Shown piece after piece: positions 7,578-14,417 of a stretch of 15,137 nucleotides of DNA. The notes below the pieces were generated by a model, which saw only the letters and a program-made list of their open reading frames with translations, made no database searches and was not told where the DNA came from. The stretch comes from an uncultured Selenomonadales bacterium (GTDB lineage Bacteria > Bacillota > Negativicutes > Selenomonadales > Selenomonadaceae), in NCBI GenBank assembly GCA_937901445.1, contig CALDHY010000068.1, positions 1 to 15,137 on the forward strand. The letters run 5' to 3'. A program made the position numbers and the translations under genes. The first letter of the stretch is position 1. Each line of letters begins with the position of its first letter.

Positions 7578-9107
7578 TTGAAAAAAATAATAATAGCGGC
7601 ACTATGTACGGTTGCACTGATGCCGCGCGCAGAGGCAGTATATGAATCAAAATCAGATACGGGCACTGAAATTTTCGACTACATAGAAAACCAACGCCGA
7701 GAAAAACGCGCCGCCGAACTTACGGACGAACAAAAAAAGTTGCAAGCTGATATTGAAGAAGCAATCGAACGCTTGCCGCGCCCAATAGTTGAAGGTGAGC
7801 CAATCCCCGCCGCGTTTGAAGGCGACGATTTAACCTACAACACCTTGACGGGCGAATTTACGGCAAAGGGGCACGTTGATATAATTCAGCTGGACGGGCA
7901 CCGCTTCCAAAGTGAATTCATTACCGGCAATTTAAACACTCAAGATATTAAAGTTAAAGGCAAGGCGCACGTTTTACAATTCGCTGAAAATGCTCCGCGC
8001 GTCAGCTTGGACGGCTACAACACGGTTTACAATTACGGCAGTAAAGTTGGTACAATGGACAACGTCAAGGGCAAGGCGGGCGAATATTACATTTCAGGGC
8101 GGCGTTTTGAATTTTACCCCGACCACATTGTAGCTTATGACGCTTACCAAACAAAGTGCGGCGCAAAAGACCCCGATTATAGAGTTAGTGCAGAGCGTAT
8201 GGAAATTTACCCCGAGCAAATTATCAGAATGTACGATATAAAACTCTGGATAGGAAACGTTGTAGTTGGTTCAAAAAAATACACCGAGCGCAAATTGGAA
8301 AATAATGAACAACCATACTTTCCGAGTGTAGGTTATAATTCTGCTAACGGTCTTTACATTGAAGATACTTTTGAATTTCCCGTAATTAACAATCATTTTA
8401 AATATTTAATAAACGCGCACATTGACACCAAAAACGGCGTCCGCAGTAATACCGAATTTCACTACAATAACCGCAACTTTATAACGCGGGCGTTGTACGG
8501 CTACTACTATGACAGCGACGGGCGGTGGATAAAAAAAGAACCTGGACTTGATTTATATTACAGCAAGCACTTTGACAATCTGCCAATGTCATACAGTTTT
8601 GAATATGAAATAGGCGATTGGAGCACTCAAAACATTGCAAGCACGCACCAAGAATTTGAAGCAGGCTTGTCACACGACCCAATTAATTTACCGAACAAAT
8701 TTACCCTGTTTCTGAATACCAGTTACAAAATTACAAAAGACGATGAAAAATCTCCCAATCGCAGTAAACAAACTGTTAAGGGTATGAATTACGGTATAAA
8801 ACTTTTCAAAGAATTTAATGACAAATTGGCGGCGTATGCAGGCTACGATTATACTAAAAATACTTCGCAAAATTCGCTTTATGAATTTGACACTGACAGC
8901 TATTCAAACAAATTTTCAACGGGCGTAAGTTATCGCTTGACAGAAAAGGATAGAATAGTAGCGGGCTTTAAGTTCGATACAAAGCGCGGCACTCTTGAGG
9001 ACGCCGATTATTATTGGTATCGTGATTTACATTGTTCAACGGCTATCATTCGTTGGCGTGCAAAACGTGATAAAATTGAGGCGCGTTGGCAATTTACCCC
9101 TTGGTAA
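7578..9107 (+). CDS. lptD: LptD/OstA-like outer-membrane LPS-assembly protein
   Basis: A 509-residue protein starting at TTG (7578), with a GGGGG stretch at 7566-7570 seven bases upstream. The signal peptide is residues 1-20, cleaved after A-E-A. A charged helix spans about 37-66. An OstA/LptA-like beta-jellyroll follows at about 75-165 (FEGDDLTYNTLTGEFTAKG, then repeated short strands). From about 215 to the end, alternating aromatic strands look like a beta-barrel. The protein ends in Trp509, matching the C-terminal aromatic signal for barrel insertion, and the last section has YRDLHCS, like the RxLHC segment near the end of LptD proteins. The mature protein has only two cysteines, Cys194 and Cys486. 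Known role of the family: inserting LPS into the outer leaflet with LptE. It is much shorter than proteobacterial LptD (about 780 residues). It could instead be a paralogous OstA-family barrel protein rather than the main LptD. Confidence 0.82.
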   Translation: MKKIIIAALCTVALMPRAEAVYESKSDTGTEIFDYIENQRREKRAAELTDEQKKLQADIEEAIERLPRPIVEGEPIPAAFEGDDLTYNTLTGEFTAKGHVDIIQLDGHRFQSEFITGNLNTQDIKVKGKAHVLQFAENAPRVSLDGYNTVYNYGSKVGTMDNVKGKAGEYYISGRRFEFYPDHIVAYDAYQTKCGAKDPDYRVSAERMEIYPEQIIRMYDIKLWIGNVVVGSKKYTERKLENNEQPYFPSVGYNSANGLYIEDTFEFPVINNHFKYLINAHIDTKNGVRSNTEFHYNNRNFITRALYGYYYDSDGRWIKKEPGLDLYYSKHFDNLPMSYSFEYEIGDWSTQNIASTHQEFEAGLSHDPINLPNKFTLFLNTSYKITKDDEKSPNRSKQTVKGMNYGIKLFKEFNDKLAAYAGYDYTKNTSQNSLYEFDTDSYSNKFSTGVSYRLTEKDRIVAGFKFDTKRGTLEDADYYWYRDLHCSTAIIRWRAKRDKIEARWQFTPW

Positions 9108-9145
9108 TTTAGGGGATAGGATTTAGGGATTAGGGGTTAGGGATA
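9106..9145 (+). repeat. Second TTAGGGA-type repeat array
   Basis: This array fills most of the gap between the LptD-like gene and argJ. It contains TTTAGGGGA, TTTAGGGATTAGGGG and TTAGGGA variants, starting on the stop codon of the upstream gene and ending about 10 nt before the argJ ribosome-binding site. G runs of three or four lie at 9112-9115, 9126-9128, 9133-9136 and 9140-9142, so a G-quadruplex is possible in the RNA. Unlike the first array it lacks a C-rich partner arm. It is clearly the same family as the arrays at 7473 and 10384. Confidence 0.75.
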
Positions 9146-9172
9146 CAAAACTGCAAAAGGAGTTTTCAAAAA

Positions 9173-10384
9173 ATGTTCAATGAAAAACACAAAAAAGCGG
9201 GCGTTACATATCCGCAAGGCTTTAAAGCGGCGGGCGTTCGCGCAGGAATCAAAAAAAGCGGCAACCTTGACGTAGCATTAATTTACACCGAAAAAGAAGC
9301 GGCAGTAGCAGGCGTTTTCACACAAAATCAAGTAGCCGCCGCGCCGGTAAGAGTAAGCAAAATTGTTGTCGAGACGGGCACGGCTCACGCAATAGTGGCA
9401 AATGCAGGTTGCGCCAATGCTTGTACAGGCGAGCAGGGAATACGCGACGCCGAAAAAATGGCAAGTATCGCCGCGCAAGAATTAAATTGCCGTCAAGACG
9501 ATGTTATAGTTGCCTCAACGGGTGTTATTGGCGTCAATCTTCCAATGGATAAAATGAAAGCGGGAATTAAAGCCGCTGTAAAGGAACTTTCTACTGAAGG
9601 CAGCGTCAACGCGGGCAATGCAATTATTACAACTGATACTTATTCAAAGGCTTGTGCAACTGAATTTAAAATTGGCGATAAAGAAATTAAACTCGGTGCA
9701 ATAGCAAAAGGTTCGGGAATGATTATGCCGAATATGGCAACCATGCTTTGTTTCATCACAACGGATATTGACATTGACAGGAAACTTTTACAGGAAGCGT
9801 TAAGTGAAATTACTGAAGTTAGTTTTAATATGTTGACGGTTGACGGCGATACTTCAACAAATGATATGGTAATAGTAATGGCGAACGGCGCGGCAGGCAA
9901 CGCCAAAATTACTGAAAAAAATGCAGACTTTGTTAAGTTTTACGCGGTACTGAAAGAAATGTGTATCGAACTTACAAAGAGAATAGCGGCGGACGGCGAA
10001 GGCGCGACGAAATTTTTAACGTACAACATACACGGCGCAAAAACTTTTACAGACGCCAAAAAAGTTGGAATGGCTATTGCAAATTCGCCTTTAATGAAGT
10101 GCGCGTTTTTTGGTGAAGACCCGAATGTAGGGCGTGCGATTTGCGCGGTCGGTTATTCTCAAGTAAAAATCAATCCCGAAAAAACGGTTATTAAATTTGG
10201 CGGTGTACCGGTTTATGCTGATGGCTTAGTTTTGAAATTTGACGCGGACGCAGTTAAAAAAATTATGTCAGCAAAGGATATAGTAATTGACATTGAACTT
10301 GGACTCGGTGAAGTTGATGCAACCGTTTGGAGCTGTGATTTTTCCTATGAATATGTGAAAATCAACGGCGAATACCACACCTGA
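9173..10384 (+). CDS. argJ: Glutamate N-acetyltransferase ArgJ (ornithine acetyltransferase)
   Basis: A 403-residue protein, normal length for ArgJ. The ATG is preceded by AAAGGAG (9156-9162). ArgJ moves the acetyl group from N-acetylornithine to glutamate, recycling acetyl in arginine synthesis; bifunctional forms also use acetyl-CoA to make N-acetylglutamate. The sequence shows the N-terminal GFKAAGVRAGIK, the conserved NAGCANA (77-83), the oxyanion-hole STG (Thr116, Gly117), and the self-cleavage and nucleophile site KGSGMIMPNMATML with Ala189|Thr190. Near the C-terminus are FFGEDPNVGRAICAVGYS and a final YVKINGEYHT. The precursor should split into an alpha chain (1-189) and a beta chain starting at Thr190. 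Whether it is mono- or bifunctional cannot be told from these motifs. argB follows 83 nt downstream; argC and argD are not in the window. Confidence 0.97.
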   Translation: MFNEKHKKAGVTYPQGFKAAGVRAGIKKSGNLDVALIYTEKEAAVAGVFTQNQVAAAPVRVSKIVVETGTAHAIVANAGCANACTGEQGIRDAEKMASIAAQELNCRQDDVIVASTGVIGVNLPMDKMKAGIKAAVKELSTEGSVNAGNAIITTDTYSKACATEFKIGDKEIKLGAIAKGSGMIMPNMATMLCFITTDIDIDRKLLQEALSEITEVSFNMLTVDGDTSTNDMVIVMANGAAGNAKITEKNADFVKFYAVLKEMCIELTKRIAADGEGATKFLTYNIHGAKTFTDAKKVGMAIANSPLMKCAFFGEDPNVGRAICAVGYSQVKINPEKTVIKFGGVPVYADGLVLKFDADAVKKIMSAKDIVIDIELGLGEVDATVWSCDFSYEYVKINGEYHT

Positions 10385-10450
10385 TTTAGGGATTAAGGAC
10401 TAAGGATTAAGGGCTAGGGGATTCATTTTTTCTAGCCCTTAAGTTTTTTT
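10384..10450 (+). terminator. Repeat-derived hairpin with T-run between argJ and argB
   Basis: The gap opens with another TTAGGGA-family stretch (TTTAGGGATTAAGGACTAAGG). A perfect 11-bp inverted repeat follows: TTAAGGGCTAG (10407-10417) and CTAGCCCTTAA (10432-10442), with a 14-nt T-rich loop and then seven T (10444-10450). This has the form of an intrinsic terminator or attenuator, but the argB ribosome-binding site starts only a few bases later. It probably gives partial termination or 3'-end protection rather than a full stop. No promoter is evident between it and argB. Confidence 0.6.
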
Positions 10451-10467
10451 AATGGAGGGAATAAAAA

Positions 10468-11532
10468 ATGTTAAGTGAAGAAGAATTAAAAACCGAATTG
10501 GCGCGGCAAGTACTTAGCCGCTTTTTCTCCAATGAAAAATCTTTTGAAGAAAATTTAAAAGCCGCACAATTTGACGCAGGATTTTTAAAAAAATTAGCGA
10601 ATGAACTTTCAGCGGAAGTTGAAAGTGAAAGTGAAAGTGAATCCCCTTTCGGGGATAAAGATAAAGATAAAGCTGAAGTTCTGGTTGAGGCTTTACCTTA
10701 TATTCAAGAGTTTTACGGTAAGACAGTAGTTGTTAAGTATGGCGGTAACGCAATGGTTAATGACGAACTGAAAGAAAAAGTTATGCAGGATATAGCGTTA
10801 ATGAAGTATACCGGAATTAACGTTGTAATTGTGCACGGCGGCGGACCCGAAATAACCCAATTTCTTAAAAAAGTCGGTAAGGAAACTTCATTTGTAAGCG
10901 GCTTAAGAGTTACAGATGAAGAAACAGTTGAAATTGTAGAAATGGTTTTAGCCGGTAAAGTTAATTCAGAAATTGTAATGTTACTGAATCGGCGCGGCGT
11001 TCGTGCAGTTGGAATAAGCGGCAAAGATGCAGATTTAATTCACGCCGAAAAAAAACTTGCCACTGTTTACGAACAGGGCGAAAAAACTAAAGTTGATATT
11101 GGTTACGTCGGCAAAACTAAAAAAATTGATATTCGTATTGTCGAAGATTTAATTAAAAGCGGCTATGTACCGGTCATTGCGCCAATAGGCGTTGGTGAGG
11201 ACGGCGAAAGTTACAACATCAATGCAGATTATGTGGCGGCGGATATTGCGGGCGCGTTGAAGGCTGAAAAACTTTTACTTTTGACTGATACTGAAGGCGT
11301 ATACAAAAATTTTGAAGATAAAAGCAGTTTCATTTCAACTTTAAGCGCGGCTGAAGCTCGCCAATACATTAAAGACGGCGTCATAGCGGGCGGAATGATA
11401 CCGAAAGTTGAGGCGTGTTTACGAGCGTTGCAGGGCGGCGCAGGCAAAGCGCACATTATCGACGGCAGACTCCCGCACTCAATTATTTTGGAACTTTTCA
11501 CGGCGTCCGGTATTGGTACGCAAGTTGAATAA
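10468..11532 (+). CDS. argB: Acetylglutamate kinase ArgB with an unusual N-terminal extension
   Basis: A 354-residue protein; ATG with GGAGGG at 10454-10459. ArgB phosphorylates N-acetylglutamate using ATP, the second step of arginine synthesis. The kinase part begins at about residue 69 (AEVLVEALPYIQEFYGKT), which is where ordinary ArgB proteins start. It carries VVKYGGNAM (Lys90), VHGGGPEI (122-129), SGLRVTDEE (144-152), NINADYVA (250-257), TDTEGVY (from 273) and the GGMIPKVEA and HSIILELFT segments. The EALPYI helix ahead of the core and the SGLRVT motif are typical of arginine-inhibited hexameric kinases, so feedback control by arginine is expected. Residues 1-47 form an extra predicted-helical segment of no family I recognise, joined by an acidic Ser-Glu/Lys-Asp linker (50-68). 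No in-frame ATG, GTG or TTG lies at the junction, so the extension is translated. Confidence 0.95.
   Translation: MLSEEELKTELARQVLSRFFSNEKSFEENLKAAQFDAGFLKKLANELSAEVESESESESPFGDKDKDKAEVLVEALPYIQEFYGKTVVVKYGGNAMVNDELKEKVMQDIALMKYTGINVVIVHGGGPEITQFLKKVGKETSFVSGLRVTDEETVEIVEMVLAGKVNSEIVMLLNRRGVRAVGISGKDADLIHAEKKLATVYEQGEKTKVDIGYVGKTKKIDIRIVEDLIKSGYVPVIAPIGVGEDGESYNINADYVAADIAGALKAEKLLLLTDTEGVYKNFEDKSSFISTLSAAEARQYIKDGVIAGGMIPKVEACLRALQGGAGKAHIIDGRLPHSIILELFTASGIGTQVE
10621..10671 (+). repeat. Hexanucleotide repeats and mini-hairpin in the argB linker
   Basis: (GAAAGT)x3 at 10621-10638, then a perfect inverted repeat ATCCCC/GGGGAT with loop TTTC (10641-10656), then (GATAAA)x3 at 10654-10671. They encode the Ser-Glu and Asp-Lys runs joining the extra N-terminal segment to the kinase. 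Six-base units change length without shifting the frame. Confidence 0.85.
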
Positions 11533-11552
11533 TTTTTAAACTAAAAAATTTT

Positions 11553-11585
11553 AAGACTGTATCGAAATTGATACAGTCTTTTTTT
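11553..11585 (+). terminator. Intrinsic terminator after argB
   Basis: A perfect 11-bp stem, AAGACTGTATC (11553-11563) with GATACAGTCTT (11570-11580), a 6-nt loop, and a run of seven T (11579-11585). It lies 20 nt after the argB stop and separates the arginine genes from the zinc-ribbon operon. Confidence 0.95.
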
Positions 11586-11593
11586 ATTATATC

Positions 11594-11629
11594 TTGACAA
11601 ATGACACGCGGGGGGGGGTATATTATACA
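11594..11629 (+). promoter_or_regulatory. Promoter with a G9 tract in its spacer
   Basis: A perfect TTGACA (11594-11599) is followed by an uninterrupted run of nine G (11610-11618) and then an overlapping set of -10-like hexamers: TATATT (11619-11624, 19-bp spacer), TATTAT (11621-11626, 21 bp) and TATACA (11624-11629). An alternative -35, ATGACA (11601-11606), would give 17 bp to TATACA. In every pairing the G-run is in the spacer. It sits directly after the argB terminator and 47 nt before the mini-ORF, so it should drive the whole 11676-14903 set. Loss of two G would set the TTGACA/TATATT spacer to 17 bp. Confidence 0.7.
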
Positions 11630-11675
11630 CAAAAATTTTAATATGTAAAGTATTTTTTTATTGGGAGGAATTTTT

Positions 11676-11732
11676 ATGCACGAAAATTTTTATTTGTGTC
11701 ATCGTTGCGGAAATGTTTTTGTCATATGGTAA
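11676..11732 (+). CDS. 18-codon mini-ORF with CxxCGN motif; desulfoferrodoxin-like remnant or leader peptide
   Basis: It encodes MHENFYLCHRCGNVFVIW from an ATG with GGGAGG (11663-11668) upstream, so it has full translation signals despite its size. The pattern F-Y-x-C-x-x-C-G-N is the usual opening of the desulforedoxin-type iron site in desulfoferrodoxin and superoxide reductase proteins (family knowledge); the second Cys pair and the rest are absent. No continuation is visible in other frames before the next gene. The stop codon TAA overlaps the AAGGAGGGG ribosome-binding site of the next gene, whose ATG comes 12 nt later, so translation may be coupled. It could also be a duplicated, shortened zinc-ribbon start, since the next gene opens with MKFCHNCGT. 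Whether the peptide is functional is unknown. Confidence 0.5.
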   Translation: MHENFYLCHRCGNVFVIW

Positions 11733-11744
11733 GGAGGGGATTTT

Positions 11745-12995
11745 ATGAAATTTTGTCACAACTGCGGTACAAAGTTGGACGACGCGGAAACATTTTGCCA
11801 CGAATGCGGCGTGAAAGTTGCTGAAGAAAATCCCGTTGCAACCGTAGAAAATACCCCGCCGCAATATAATTCTACAACTAATACCGATAAAAAATTTTAT
11901 CAGAATCCGGCAATTATTATTGGCGCAATTATTTTATTGGCGTGCGGTGTTTTTATTTTCAACTCTAAACAAAATGCGCCGGTTTCCGGCAAAAACGATA
12001 CTTATTACATCGACGTTGCTGACAGGCACATAGATAAAGGCGATTATCGCAGTGCAATTACCGCCTTTCAAAAAGCGATTGAACTTAATCCCAAAAATGA
12101 AGCCGCTTATTTTGGACTCGGTTATTGCTACAATCAATTAGCAGATTATCAAAACGCAATAAAATTTTATAAAAAATATATCGAGCTGGATTCCGGATAT
12201 GACGCCGCCTATAACAATTTGGGAAATGCTTACAGGGCTTTAAATGATTATCCAACTGCCTTTACAAACTATCAAAAAGCTCTTGCGCTGAATCCGAATA
12301 ACGCTACGGTTAATTTTAGCTTAGGTTGTTATTACAGCGAATTAAACGACCACTACAACGCAATTAATTTTTTTCTGAAAGCGATTGAACTTAATCCTCA
12401 AAATGACGTTGCCTATTATAATTGCGGCAATTCTTATTTAGAACTTGGCGATTATGAGGGTGCAATTTTTATGTATAACAAATCGGTTGAAGTGAATCCG
12501 CAAAATTCGCAAGCCTATTACAATATGGCGGTTGCTTATGAACGATTGGAACGTTACGACGATGAATTAAAATATTTGAACAAGGCTATTGAATTGGAGC
12601 CGAACAATGAATTTTACCGTACAACGCGCGAAAATGTTTTATATTATTTTTTTAATTCGCAAGGCAACGGGGCACAGTCAGCACTTGAACAATATTACAA
12701 TTTTATAGCGTCAGCTAATCCGCGCGCCGCTTTTGATATGCTTTCTTACGATATGCAAAATTATATGAACGGATTGGATAATTTTTCAAAAGGTCACGCC
12801 AATGTAAGTTTAAATAGACTTTCAAATGTCAAAACAATTTCTTCAAGCGGCAATTCGGCAGTATTGGAATATCGCCTTGATTCAAATTGCTGGGAACACG
12901 GGCGGGATGTTAGCCGCGCTTTTCAAGGAACTGCCACTTTGCAGAAAATTGATAACCGCTGGATTATAACTGATTTAAGAGTTAATGCGCTGTAA
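11745..12995 (+). CDS. Zinc-ribbon, single-pass membrane TPR protein with C-terminal NTF2-like domain
   Basis: A 416-residue protein; ATG with AAGGAGGGG (11731-11739). Domains in order: a four-Cys zinc ribbon (Cys4-x2-Cys7, Cys18-x2-Cys21), a Pro/Thr/Asn-rich linker, one membrane segment at about 55-72 (NPAIIIGAIILLACGVFIF), six consecutive 34-residue TPR repeats at about 84-287 (recurring AIELNPxN and YxxLGxxYxxLxDY), and a C-terminal segment from about 309 (ALEQYYNFIASANPRAAFDML to WIITDLRVNAL) with the look of an NTF2-like or SnoaL-type small alpha/beta domain. Likely topology: zinc ribbon in the cytoplasm, TPR and C-terminal domains outside the membrane. TPRs bind partner proteins, so a scaffold for the exported products of this operon is a reasonable inference. 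The next gene starts 13 nt after the stop. No specific function is recognised. Confidence 0.9.
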   Translation: MKFCHNCGTKLDDAETFCHECGVKVAEENPVATVENTPPQYNSTTNTDKKFYQNPAIIIGAIILLACGVFIFNSKQNAPVSGKNDTYYIDVADRHIDKGDYRSAITAFQKAIELNPKNEAAYFGLGYCYNQLADYQNAIKFYKKYIELDSGYDAAYNNLGNAYRALNDYPTAFTNYQKALALNPNNATVNFSLGCYYSELNDHYNAINFFLKAIELNPQNDVAYYNCGNSYLELGDYEGAIFMYNKSVEVNPQNSQAYYNMAVAYERLERYDDELKYLNKAIELEPNNEFYRTTRENVLYYFFNSQGNGAQSALEQYYNFIASANPRAAFDMLSYDMQNYMNGLDNFSKGHANVSLNRLSNVKTISSSGNSAVLEYRLDSNCWEHGRDVSRAFQGTATLQKIDNRWIITDLRVNAL

Positions 12996-13008
12996 GGAGG
13001 CAATTTTT

Positions 13009-13830
13009 ATGAGTAAATTTTGTAGCGAATGTGGCGCACGATTAAAAGTTGGTGCAAAGTTTTGCAGTGCGTGCGGTCATAAAGTTGTTACTGAACTCGC
13101 GCAGGACTCGCCGCCGCCAAAATCTATACAGGAAATTTACGCTGAAAAAAAAGCAGCAAATACACCGCCCGCGCCTATGCCTTATGAAAAACCTAAAACC
13201 GTTCAAGAAATTTTTGCTGAAAGAAAGGCAGCAAATACACCGCCCGCGCCTATGCCTTATGAAAAATCTAAAACTGTGCAGGAAATTTACGCCGAAAGAA
13301 AAGCGGCAACTACGCCGCCGCAAAATTACAATCAAAATTATCAAAATCAAACTTACGGCGGCTGGTGGTATGAAACTTTCTTGCGCAAGGATGGGCGGTT
13401 AAATCGCCTGCGCTTTTTCAAGAGGACTATTCTTTCAAGTTGTATTGGCTTAGTCCCTTATATAATTATTTTTATTGTTTTAAATTTGAATCCTGAAAAT
13501 ATTAATCATACGGCGATGCTTGGAATTTTATACACGGCGTTTGTTGCCTATCTGGATTACGGCTTGATTGTGCGTCGCAGTCACGATTTAAGCCGCGATG
13601 TGTATTGGTACAAATATATTAAAGATGACGAAGAATTTTTAGCTAAAGTAAATACAGGAATGCAAGCATTGAGAATTTTGGCGTTGTTTTACGAAATGGC
13701 AACTTATACCAATTTGCCGTATCAGATATATTTTATTTGCGATATTGTAGTTTACGGCTTATGGTTCGCTAAGGGCGAAGTTGGAACAAATGAATTTGGT
13801 ACAGACCCGCTTGAAAGGCGTTATTATTAA
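13009..13830 (+). CDS. Zinc-ribbon DUF805 multi-pass membrane protein
   Basis: A 273-residue protein. I chose the ATG at 13009 because GGAGG (12996-13000) lies eight bases upstream. An earlier in-frame ATG at 12985 overlaps the preceding gene and has no ribosome-binding site. Domains: a zinc ribbon (Cys5, Cys8, Cys19, Cys22); a 25-residue tandem repeat at 38-104 with core VQEIYAERKAANTPPAP; a Gln/Asn/Tyr linker; then a DUF805-type membrane domain at about 119-268, with GRLNRLRFF at its start, RRSHDLSRDVYWY in the middle (compare the family's RRLHDxGRSGWW) and GTNEFGTDPL at its end. About three or four membrane segments are visible. DUF805 has no established function. The zinc ribbon matches the one in the upstream gene, suggesting the two act in the same complex. 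Confidence 0.9.
   Translation: MSKFCSECGARLKVGAKFCSACGHKVVTELAQDSPPPKSIQEIYAEKKAANTPPAPMPYEKPKTVQEIFAERKAANTPPAPMPYEKSKTVQEIYAERKAATTPPQNYNQNYQNQTYGGWWYETFLRKDGRLNRLRFFKRTILSSCIGLVPYIIIFIVLNLNPENINHTAMLGILYTAFVAYLDYGLIVRRSHDLSRDVYWYKYIKDDEEFLAKVNTGMQALRILALFYEMATYTNLPYQIYFICDIVVYGLWFAKGEVGTNEFGTDPLERRYY
13120..13320 (+). repeat. 75-bp tandem repeat coding a Pro-rich linker
   Basis: Two full 75-bp units (13120-13194, 13195-13269) and a partial third (13270-13320) encode K(S/T)(I/V)QEI(Y/F)AE(K/R)KAANTPPAPMPYEK(P/S). A stretch of about 39 nt starting GCAGCAAATACACCG is identical at 13153 and 13228. The third unit ends after TTPP. High identity implies recent duplication. Confidence 0.9.
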
Positions 13831-13843
13831 GGAGGTTTTTATT

Positions 13844-14377
13844 ATGTTGAAGAAAATTTTATTGGGCGTTGTAATTTTTTTATTTGCGGCAAATGTTAGG
13901 GTGTCCGCCGCCGCGCTGATTAATTCTGATGTTGAAAATGTCATTGAAGGTATTCGCCGCGTCAGCAGTCAATTCAATATCAGCATTTGGGGCAAGGAAT
14001 ATTACACCTATCAAGGCGCGCGTCGTTGCGAATTGCACTGGGGCAATAGTCAAAATAATTTAATTCGTTTCCGGCTCGGCAACAATAACGAAGTTCAACG
14101 TGCGCTTGTTTCTTATCCTGCCGATGGAAGCTATGATAATTTAAAGACGAATATGGAAGGCGGCTTAATGTATGCCTCTATATTGATGATGGCGGGCGTA
14201 ACTCAAAATGACATTGATAATTTCGGCAGAGAATTTTATCAAGATATTATGGCAGACCCTTACTCTTCATATTTCCACAAAAAATACACCGTTTGGAGTT
14301 CGCAAGCTCAACGAAATATTTTTGTCGACGTTGAATATAAAAATACTCGCGCAGATTTTTATATGTATGCAGATTGA
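13844..14377 (+). CDS. Exported protein of unknown function
   Basis: A 177-residue protein. The ATG at 13844 is chosen because GGAGG (13831-13835) is eight bases upstream and a signal peptide starts right there (MLKK, then a hydrophobic run, VRVSA). Longer in-frame starts overlap the DUF805 gene and would bury the signal. Cleavage is likely after Ala22 or Ala24. The mature part, about 155 residues, has one Cys (in RRCELHW), a strand-rich middle (LIRFRLGNNNEVQRALVSY) and a helical part containing a Met-rich segment (MEGGLMYASILMMAGV). I do not recognise a family. It lies 13 nt after the DUF805 gene, so it is almost certainly co-transcribed. It could be the exported client or partner of the TPR protein. 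Confidence 0.85.
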   Translation: MLKKILLGVVIFLFAANVRVSAAALINSDVENVIEGIRRVSSQFNISIWGKEYYTYQGARRCELHWGNSQNNLIRFRLGNNNEVQRALVSYPADGSYDNLKTNMEGGLMYASILMMAGVTQNDIDNFGREFYQDIMADPYSSYFHKKYTVWSSQAQRNIFVDVEYKNTRADFYMYAD

Positions 14378-14417
14378 TACGAAATCAGCCGTTTTAAAAT
14401 TTTGGAGGTTTTAAATT

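Noticed and set aside
12985..13008. Upstream start for the DUF805 gene
   Set aside because: It would overlap the TPR gene and lacks a ribosome-binding site; the ATG at 13009 has GGAGG at good spacing and places the zinc ribbon at the N-terminus.
13049..13402. 117-codon plus-strand frame and the opposing minus-strand frame at 13042-13350
   Set aside because: Both are shadows of the 75-bp repeat in the DUF805 gene; the repeated basic peptides come from reading it out of frame.
13781..13843. Upstream start for the exported protein
   Set aside because: It would add 21 residues before the signal peptide and overlap the previous gene; the ATG at 13844 has GGAGG.
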